A DNA stretch of 54,456 bases from a virus: the IMG/VR virus record IMGVR_UViG_3300027898_000010, positions 1 through 54,456 of that record. One strand, written 5' to 3'. The position numbers were made by a program, and so were the translations under genes. This document shows positions 49,268-54,456 of the stretch, piece by piece. The notes under the pieces are model-generated. The model was not told the origin of the DNA and made no database searches. It saw only the letters and a program-made list of their open reading frames with translations. Position 1 is the stretch's first letter; every line of letters begins with the position of its first letter.

Positions 49268-49693
49268 TCACATGAGAGCAGGTGGCCACCCAGCGCTATC
49301 GATCTGCGCCGTGGTGGTGATGGTTGGGGGGACGGCATTGATGCCGGAGAGAACGATTTGCAGCACCGGGCGCGCAAGTGCCGTGTCGGCGCCGGCCGCG
49401 ATCAGGGCACCGTACTTGTTCTTGAGGTAGGTTGTGAGTTGCTCCTTGAGCGGCACGGGGGGCGGCTGCGTCAGGGCCATGGCCTCGGCTGCCGTGATCT
49501 TGGGCAGCGACGCATGGGGCAGGTCGAGACCGCGGTTTATGGCGTTGGCCTGGTCCTGCGCCGAGAGGAAATACACGGTGCCCTTGGCGTCCTTCGTATA
49601 CATATCGGCAAAGGACGAGGCGAGCGCCAGCGGCGCGGGTGGCGGGGTTACAGGTGCAGGGGTAGGGGGAGTAGCGGGCGTTGATATCGTCAT
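49268..49693 (-). CDS. Hypothetical fibre-region protein, 141 aa
   Basis: Pro/Ala/Thr-rich N-terminus (TISTPATPPTPAPVTPPPAP) and a helical C-terminal half (LKEQLTTYLKNKYGALIAAG). Lies downstream of the fibre trio, so a fibre assembly or structural role is possible. No family recognised. Confidence 0.6.
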   Translation of the reverse strand: MTISTPATPPTPAPVTPPPAPLALASSFADMYTKDAKGTVYFLSAQDQANAINRGLDLPHASLPKITAAEAMALTQPPPVPLKEQLTTYLKNKYGALIAAGADTALARPVLQIVLSGINAVPPTITTTAQIDSAGWPPALM

Positions 49694-49717
49694 TGAGTAT
49701 CACTCCTTTCAATTTTA

Positions 49718-50458
49718 TCAGATCATTTCAGTCCACTGGTAGAGCACTTGGGTGCCTCCGCCTGACGTAATGATCGCGGAGTATGTTGCGCCGGATGGGA
49801 CCAGAAATGTCAGGTTGTTCTCATTGTATCCCTGAGCGGAAGCAGTGGAGCCGATAACGAGGCCATTCACCACCGCCTGGAACCCAACGGTTGACTGCCC
49901 AAACGAAACTGAGGTCATGATCATTTTCCCGCTGGTGTTGGTGTACGTAACCCCCATTGCGCGGCTGGCTGCAACGTTCGTCCACGTTGTGCCGAGACCT
50001 CCACCCCCACCCAGGGGCACCGAGGTGCCATCGACGTGTGCGACCAGGGCTGTTCCCGACCAACTGATATCAACGTTGTTCGCCGCGCTGGAATGCACAA
50101 ACGCGTTGCCCATGGCTGAGCGCAGAGACGCATCCGCGGTCGCATCAGCGGCCATGGACGCCGCCAGAGCCTCGATCTGCGCCGCGGACAAATCGTTCAT
50201 CGGCCCGAGCTTCGGGCCTGTCACGGCACCGTTGGCAATACCCGCAGTCCCGATGGGCAGAGTGGGTACAGATGCGACGTCGGCAGGCGTGTAGCCCAGC
50301 GCGCTATCGATCATAGCCGCCGTCAGCACGCCTGTGGCGAGGCCTGCAGCCGTCACTGCGTAGATCTTCCACGCATTGTTCGCCAGCACGTACTGGTATT
50401 CAATTCCGTCCGGGCTCGTATAAACTTGCCCATCGGTAGGGGCTGTCGGGAATGACAT
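49718..50458 (-). CDS. Tail fibre-like protein, 246 aa
   Basis: N-terminus TAPTDGQVYTSPDGIEYQYV followed by NNAWKIYA is shared with the next gene. Middle Ala/Asp helical part, and a C-terminal beta domain (WTNVAASRAMGVTYTNTSGK) typical of fibre tips. Downstream of two other fibre-type genes. Confidence 0.7.
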   Translation of the reverse strand: MSFPTAPTDGQVYTSPDGIEYQYVLANNAWKIYAVTAAGLATGVLTAAMIDSALGYTPADVASVPTLPIGTAGIANGAVTGPKLGPMNDLSAAQIEALAASMAADATADASLRSAMGNAFVHSSAANNVDISWSGTALVAHVDGTSVPLGGGGGLGTTWTNVAASRAMGVTYTNTSGKMIMTSVSFGQSTVGFQAVVNGLVIGSTASAQGYNENNLTFLVPSGATYSAIITSGGGTQVLYQWTEMI

Positions 50459-50470
50459 CGGTTGGTGTCC

Positions 50471-50875
50471 TTATGCGAATTGAATCCAGGAGACGGTGTT
50501 CAACTTGTAGACAGAGCCATCGGCCGTATCGCGCCACTCCTGACCGGCGAACGGAGTGGCCGGAGGGGATGCGGCGCTGACTTGAAACGTCGCCTGCACA
50601 ATGGCGGCGTTGGCCGTCGATTGAGCATTGGACGCGGATGTAGCGGCAGCGGCCTCCGCGGCCTTAGCTCTTGTTACCTCCGCAGCTAGGTCGCTGGCCG
50701 CCTGGCTCGCCGTCGATTGAGCAGCAGCGGCGTTGGTGATAGCTTTGTTAGCCGTCGCCTGAGCGGCCTGCGCATAGAGCACCCAGGAATTGGATGCTGC
50801 CGAGAACTGGTACTGCGTCCCGTCCGTATCGGTGACGATCAGGCCATTCGTTGGGGAGGCTGGAAAGATGCTCAT
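50471..50875 (-). CDS. Tail fibre-like protein, 134 aa
   Basis: N-terminus like the 246-aa gene (DTDGTQYQFSAASNSWVLYA), an Ala-rich helical stalk (about 35-95), and a C-terminal module (PFAGQEWRDTADGSVYKLN ... SWIQFA) like that of the 272-aa gene. A short fibre or adaptor. Confidence 0.7.
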   Translation of the reverse strand: MSIFPASPTNGLIVTDTDGTQYQFSAASNSWVLYAQAAQATANKAITNAAAAQSTASQAASDLAAEVTRAKAAEAAAATSASNAQSTANAAIVQATFQVSAASPPATPFAGQEWRDTADGSVYKLNTVSWIQFA

Positions 50876-50883
50876 TTATCCCC

Positions 50884-51702
50884 CTAGAACAGCTGCACCC
50901 ACGACGTGCCGTTCCACTTGGAAACCTGCCCGTTCGTGGTGTTGTTCCATTCCTGCCCACGAAACGGCGCGGCCGGAGGAGTAGGCGACGCCACCTGAAG
51001 ATCTGAAATGCTCACCAGCGTCGATAGGTCGAGCACGACGCTTGGGCCGCCACCGCTCTCGGTGAATGTCACCTGGTTATTCGCCGCGTTGATGGTTGCG
51101 CCGCTCACATGAATGTCGGGCGCGAGCATCGCTTGGCTGAGGAACAGCTTCTGATCCGAGCCGCGCGTGATGAGGTTGCCGGTCTGCAGCGACGGACCGG
51201 CCGCAGCGATGATCGCATTCACGTCGATCTGGCCGCCTGAAACGTCAATCCAGTAGGCGACGCCAGGCGCAACCGAGGTCGCGATGTACCAGCGATCACC
51301 AACCGGGTCCCACCAGAAGTCGCCGATCTTCGCCTGACCCGGACCGGTACCAATCGTCGGCGCCGTGGTGCCGGTTGTTGAATCGAAGATGCTCTGGCGA
51401 AGTTGGGCCGCAAACCACTGCTTGAACAGCGTCGGCGTCAGCGGAACCCAGACTTGATTGATGGCATCGTAGGTGAAGAACGACCCAGGCACACCGGTGG
51501 GCGGGTTGCCCTGGTTCCACCAAAGCTGGGTGGTGTCGGTCGGCGGCGTCGGCGTAAAGCTGATGTTGTAGATCCCGAGGCGCCCGAGCACGCTCGCAAC
51601 CACGTCCTGGCTCCACGTCGTCACCGCAGTATTCGGCGACGCGCCCGGTAGCGGCGTCATCTGCAGCATTTGCTGCGTGATATCGACGGTCGCGTACAGC
51701 AT
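50884..51702 (-). CDS. Tail fibre-like protein, 272 aa
   Basis: ATG 51702 shares a base with the TGA of the 157-aa gene (TGATG), so I reject the longer start. Trp-rich repeats (QLWWNQGNPPTG, IGDFWWDPVGDRWYIATSVA, PFRGQEWNNTTNGQVSKWNG) look like carbohydrate-binding or collar modules. The C-terminal module is shared with the neighbouring 134-aa gene. Confidence 0.75.
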   Translation of the reverse strand: MLYATVDITQQMLQMTPLPGASPNTAVTTWSQDVVASVLGRLGIYNISFTPTPPTDTTQLWWNQGNPPTGVPGSFFTYDAINQVWVPLTPTLFKQWFAAQLRQSIFDSTTGTTAPTIGTGPGQAKIGDFWWDPVGDRWYIATSVAPGVAYWIDVSGGQIDVNAIIAAAGPSLQTGNLITRGSDQKLFLSQAMLAPDIHVSGATINAANNQVTFTESGGGPSVVLDLSTLVSISDLQVASPTPPAAPFRGQEWNNTTNGQVSKWNGTSWVQLF

Positions 51703-52175
51703 CAGTTCGGTATCCCCCGGCTGAATTGACCCGGCGCCAGATCGTGCTCGGAACCGACGCGGTTGAATTGACGGACCTCGAAGCGCTGCGTCAGCGTGTC
51801 TCCGGACGAAAAGCGGACGAACACCACGGCATTGTGGTGATGCCGCCGGCCAACGCCCATGCCGTCCCCTGCGCAGAGGCCAGTTACATTCGACAGGATC
51901 AGGCGCACGCTGGTCGCATCGTACTGGCACTCGGCCATGCACCCAGCGCCCTTGGCGGTGACCTCAAGGATGCCCTCGCCCGGCTCGAGCCGGTGGGTGA
52001 GGTCCAGGCGCACGGTGAAGATGTCGCCGGGAGCCATGATGATCAGCGGCTCACCCCAAGCGTTGCGCGGAATGGTGCGGAACAGCGGCTCGCCCGACGC
52101 GCCATACACCAGCGTGCGGACCGGACGTTTGGAGCCAGTCTGAGCCAAAATATATGGAATTGGGGCGGTGGCCAT
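51702..52175 (-). CDS. Hypothetical fibre-region protein, 157 aa
   Basis: Beta-rich (IIMAPGDIFTVRLDLTHRLE and LEVTAKGAGCMAE) with three Cys. First gene of the fibre group, coupled to the next. Could be an adaptor linking fibres to the virion. No family recognised. Confidence 0.6.
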   Translation of the reverse strand: MATAPIPYILAQTGSKRPVRTLVYGASGEPLFRTIPRNAWGEPLIIMAPGDIFTVRLDLTHRLEPGEGILEVTAKGAGCMAECQYDATSVRLILSNVTGLCAGDGMGVGRRHHHNAVVFVRFSSGDTLTQRFEVRQFNRVGSEHDLAPGQFSRGIPN

Positions 52176-52244
52176 TGTTCGGACGTGATCCTGATATTAT
52201 ATTCCTGCAACCGGCTCTCATGTGTGTGAGTTTTGAGCCGCATA

Positions 52245-52281
52245 CGCCCAGGTCGTGAGAGTGCTCCCTCACACCTGGGCG
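52245..52281. terminator. Long hairpin, possible terminator
   Basis: CGCCCAGGT and ACCTGGGCG form a 9-bp outer stem, GTGAG and CTCAC an inner one with one bulge. A few T follow on the plus strand and few on the minus strand, so it is a weak intrinsic terminator by eye. It separates the 96-aa gene from the fibre group. Confidence 0.5.
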
Positions 52282-52331
52282 TCATCATTTGAGCCGTCAA
52301 TCACACCGACGGCGAAAATCCACGGACGTGG

Positions 52332-52622
52332 CTATTCGGATATCGGCTCTTCGACGAGAAGACAGCGGCGACGCCGGATCAGTTCCTCGTCGCTCGGACA
52401 GAACCCCACATCGGCGAACGGACTAAGCGAGGGCTTGCGAGGGGAGGCCTTGCCGCACGCTTCCTGCCGGCGGGCCTTGCGGCGGCCCCTCTCAACGCGC
52501 TTGTTCTCCGCGTACGTGCACTCGGGGCAACGCCGCTTCTGCGAGCCGGGAGGGCGGTGGAAGCCCTCGCCGCATTCGCAATAGGCATCGTGTCCCCGAC
52601 GGGATGTGTTGATTTTTAACAT
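52332..52622 (-). CDS. Zinc-ribbon protein, 96 aa
   Basis: ATG 52622 follows AAGGAGC; an upstream start is rejected. Cys pattern YCECGEG and CPECTY (about 14-36) forms a zinc ribbon, then a basic region (RVERGRRKARRQEACGKA). Likely nucleic-acid binding. Lies downstream of the replication genes. Confidence 0.7.
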   Translation of the reverse strand: MLKINTSRRGHDAYCECGEGFHRPPGSQKRRCPECTYAENKRVERGRRKARRQEACGKASPRKPSLSPFADVGFCPSDEELIRRRRCLLVEEPISE

Positions 52623-52700
52623 CGTGTGCTCCTTCGACGTTATCTCGACCAGCGCCCGCGGCATGGCAGGCGAACACACGCAACCAAACGCAACAAATAA

Positions 52701-53279
52701 CTACGGCAGAACCTCTCCATCGGTGACGCGACCGCACCGGTCACGGCGCGCGAGAAGAGAGGCGCCAAGCTTCATCAGCGCCGACTTCGCCGGATGGTTG
52801 GCGCAAGCTAGTGCGGCATAGGTCTCGTCCAGAGACTGAGCCGACAGGCGAAGCGCACCGATCTCATGGTCATTGGGCAAGCGGCGGTGCTTGCGGCAGA
52901 AGCTGTGCAGCCCGAGCACCCAGCCCTCGTTGGCAGCTTGCGATCCGAGAGGACACCGGATCAGCGTGTCGGCCAGCGCGATGGCCTCCTTGGACCACTC
53001 GACGGCCGGGTCGGGCTTTCTGGCGGTCGCCGCCGCACCCTTCAGGCGGGCGGCCTCGGAACGCTGAGCCAGCACGTTCAGGCACGCAGTGCGGCACTCC
53101 GACGGGAGCGGGAACCGGTGATACTTGCCGGTGCGCACAAGGAGCGACATCGCGTCCTCCCAGATCGAGGCGTCGTGCTCGAACTCCTCGATCGCACCCG
53201 CGCACTCGGCGTAGTACGCAACCTCGTCTTCCGACTTGGGCTTGCCGAACGCGATGGTTAAACGGTTAAACTTCAGCAT
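52701..53279 (-). CDS. Hypothetical replication-region protein, 192 aa
   Basis: Overlaps the end of the DUF1376-type gene by 7 bases. Mixed helical, with GKYHRFPLPSECRTACLNVL and LGLHSFCRKHRRLPNDHEIG. Proteins of this kind follow replication-initiator genes in phages and may act as helicase loader-like partners; that is inference. Confidence 0.65.
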   Translation of the reverse strand: MLKFNRLTIAFGKPKSEDEVAYYAECAGAIEEFEHDASIWEDAMSLLVRTGKYHRFPLPSECRTACLNVLAQRSEAARLKGAAATARKPDPAVEWSKEAIALADTLIRCPLGSQAANEGWVLGLHSFCRKHRRLPNDHEIGALRLSAQSLDETYAALACANHPAKSALMKLGASLLARRDRCGRVTDGEVLP

Positions 53280-54127
53280 GAGGCCCCCGCTGATCCGTTC
53301 TGGCGAGCGACCGACTCAGCACGCAGGCGGGCGGAGTGGGCCTTCATTTCGGCTAGCTTCCGAGCGACGGCGTCCTCGTCGTACAAGGGAGCCCCGGCGG
53401 CCTTCGGCGCCCCCTCGGCCTTGAGGCGGCGGGCAATCGACGTCCAGGCGTTGATCGGACGGCTCACGATCATGCCGGTTGACATGTCGGTTTCGAGCTT
53501 GTGGAACGCTTCCGCGGTTGCCGCTTGCCCAAAAAGCTCGACCGTCGATCGAAGCCACTGCCGGGCGTTCAGGGTTGTCATTCCACCCCACCGCTCAACA
53601 GCAGCGATCATTCGATCCGACAGCGAGCCAGCCAGCCCTTCGCTCGGGGCTACGGATTCACTGCTGGCTGGCTGGTGATTCTTCTCTTCACTTTTCTTTC
53701 TGTCCTGTAGTGTAGTGTAGTGTGTGTCGTCGGGCTTTGATTTTTCAGGGTTTTTTGCCGCGATCTCAGAGTGCTCACTGAGTGCTCCCGGAGTGCTCTC
53801 TGACTGATCGGCGACTGGCGCCGCAGTGATCTTGCGCCGCTTTGCGAGTTCGACATCGCATCGGCGGTTGCGGAGCGTGCCGTCGGCGCCGACGTAGAGC
53901 TTCCGCATTTCGATGAGGATTCGCTTGTTGGCTCGCACCTGCCGGATGTCGGTACAGAGCGCGGAGGCGATGAGGCGGTCATCGTTGGGGAGGTTACCGT
54001 CGTACCGATAGATGAGGTTCAGCACCTCCATGTAGAGCAGGCGGACCATGGGCTTAAGGCCGCGCGTTGCGGAGAGGAGATCCTCGGCATAGCAGGCGTA
54101 CCAAGACGGGGCGGGGCGACGGCTCAT
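53273..54127 (-). CDS. DUF1376-like replication protein, 284 aa
   Basis: N-terminus PSWYACYAEDLLSATRGLKP, then VRLLYMEVLNLIYRYDGNLP matches DUF1376 (YdaU-like), a domain common in phage replication-initiation proteins. Residues about 105-160 form a polar low-complexity linker rich in Ser, Glu, Lys. The C-terminal half has LNARQWLRSTVELFGQAATA, a helical domain. The linker coding sequence contains three 8-bp direct repeats like an origin. Confidence 0.75.
   Translation of the reverse strand: MSRRPAPSWYACYAEDLLSATRGLKPMVRLLYMEVLNLIYRYDGNLPNDDRLIASALCTDIRQVRANKRILIEMRKLYVGADGTLRNRRCDVELAKRRKITAAPVADQSESTPGALSEHSEIAAKNPEKSKPDDTHYTTLQDRKKSEEKNHQPASSESVAPSEGLAGSLSDRMIAAVERWGGMTTLNARQWLRSTVELFGQAATAEAFHKLETDMSTGMIVSRPINAWTSIARRLKAEGAPKAAGAPLYDEDAVARKLAEMKAHSARLRAESVARQNGSAGASC
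53769..53798. repeat. Three GAGTGCTC repeats at 11-bp spacing (iteron-like)
   Basis: GAGTGCTC occurs at 53769, 53780 and 53791, one helical turn apart, beside a T-rich stretch (53735-53757). They lie in the linker-coding part of the replication gene, as lambda ori lies in O. Candidate origin of replication. Confidence 0.5.
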
Positions 54128-54177
54128 TGGCAGTCCTCCGCATTGAGCTTTCTGTAGGTGGCAGCCAAGCTTCTCAT
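54124..54177 (-). CDS. 17-aa leader peptide before replication gene
   Basis: AAGGAG lies 7 bases ahead of ATG 54177; the peptide MRSLAATYRKLNAEDCQ ends in ATGA overlap with the replication gene. A GC-rich hairpin (CCGGGA/TCCCGG, about 54192-54206) lies just upstream. Probably sets translation of the next gene; too short for a firm call. Confidence 0.4.
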   Translation of the reverse strand: MRSLAATYRKLNAEDCQ

Positions 54178-54229
54178 AGCGCGCTCCTTGCCCGGGAGAA
54201 TCCCGGAGTGGAGCGACGTGAGCACGGAA

Positions 54230-54266
54230 TGGAACGGATTTCCACTCGAAGTGGAGCAGTTTTCCA
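54230..54266. promoter_or_regulatory. Tandem operators upstream of replication gene
   Basis: TGGAACGGATTTCCA (54230-54244) and TGGAGCAGTTTTCCA (54252-54266, one change) are 22 bp centre to centre, two helical turns. They precede the leader peptide and DUF1376-like gene on the minus strand. Probably put replication under repressor control. Confidence 0.65.
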
Positions 54267-54280
54267 CATTGCGCACATGG

Positions 54281-54456
54281 CTAATCTAACCCCTTTCGGT
54301 GCTTCCTGCGAAGACGCGCGGCATAGTCCATGGCGGTTTGTACCTCATCTCGGCGCTTCTGAGCCGCGTTCGCAGCGGCCTCATGCTGCCTGCGCATAAA
54401 TTCGGCCATGTTGAACGCGCCAGCATAGCGGCGCGGGTCGACGGGGCCACGCGGGT
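54281..54456 (-). CDS. Small basic protein, C-terminal part cut by window edge
   Basis: Open frame from the right edge to TAG at 54283-54281; residues include AFNMAEFMRRQHEAAANAAQ and ARLRRKHRKGLD. If the window is circular it is the continuation of the ATG at 61. Helical and basic. Located just upstream of the tandem operators. Confidence 0.6.
   Translation of the reverse strand, partial: PRGPVDPRRYAGAFNMAEFMRRQHEAAANAAQKRRDEVQTAMDYAARLRRKHRKGLD

Noticed and set aside
50917-50932. TTCCACTTGGAA as an operator
   Set aside because: Half-sites are in reversed order with the wrong spacing and lie in fibre-coding sequence.
53706-53722. GTAGT microsatellite as a functional repeat
   Set aside because: Too short; probably linker-coding low complexity, noted only as neighbour of the iterons.
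1-54456. tRNA, rRNA, CRISPR array, reverse transcriptase (diversity-generating element)
   Set aside because: No cloverleaf, spaced repeat array or YxDD-type frame was seen by eye; low-similarity tRNAs cannot be excluded without a scan.

Overview
The window looks like one nearly complete, GC-rich, temperate-type tailed phage (or prophage) of podovirus type. The packaging, head and tail set is recognisable: TerS, TerL, P22-like portal, scaffold, N4-gp56-type major capsid protein, P22 gp4-like adaptor, P22 gp10-like stabilisation protein, ejection proteins, virion lysozyme and tail spikes. No sheath, tape measure or tail-tube genes were seen. A GC-rich alphaproteobacterial host is my inference from codon use and gene style. 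No tRNA, rRNA, CRISPR array, IS element or integrase was recognised. The last minus-strand frame at the right edge joins the first minus-strand start at the left edge in frame, so the window may be a circularly permuted complete genome.

Layout. Bases 1-1854 (minus) hold a leftward early unit: a Cro-like HTH protein, a membrane protein and small genes. Bases 1896-2768 are the immunity region: a leftward promoter with an operator in its spacer, an S24-type repressor with an apparent frameshift and no visible nucleophilic serine, and a rightward promoter whose -10 lies in an operator. Bases 2853-8426 (plus) are the rightward early operon: RecT-like annealing protein, DUF2303, a DnaA-type HTH protein, zinc ribbons and small genes. 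Bases 8470-32429 (minus) are the late block, read from right to left: scaffold, capsid, a homing-type HNH gene, adaptor, gp10-like, lysozyme, ejection proteins, a VRR-NUC nuclease, tail spike, endolysin, overlapping spanins, fibres and small membrane proteins.

Two plus-strand islands interrupt the late strand: 32799-36347 (UvrD-like helicase with an intein, HNH protein, small genes) and 39236-41156 (small genes and a methyltransferase). The portal (36697-39024) lies between them. Bases 41190-49260 (minus) hold a LexA-like winged HTH, a C5-cytosine methyltransferase with a nested HNH gene, TerL, TerS, an AP2 remnant, a ParB-methyltransferase with a second intein, and an HNH-AP2 gene. Bases 49268-52175 are fibre-type genes sharing modules. 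Bases 52332-54127 are a replication unit with iteron-like repeats inside the DUF1376-type gene.

Regulation. A palindrome of the form GTGGAA-N5-TTCCAC occurs at both early promoters, in front of both plus-strand islands, in front of the 138-aa gene and the replication gene, and twice inside late coding sequence. It is the best candidate for the repressor operator and would tie scattered transcription units into one regulon. Two related inteins, several HNH-type genes and an AP2 fragment make this a heavily parasitised phage genome.
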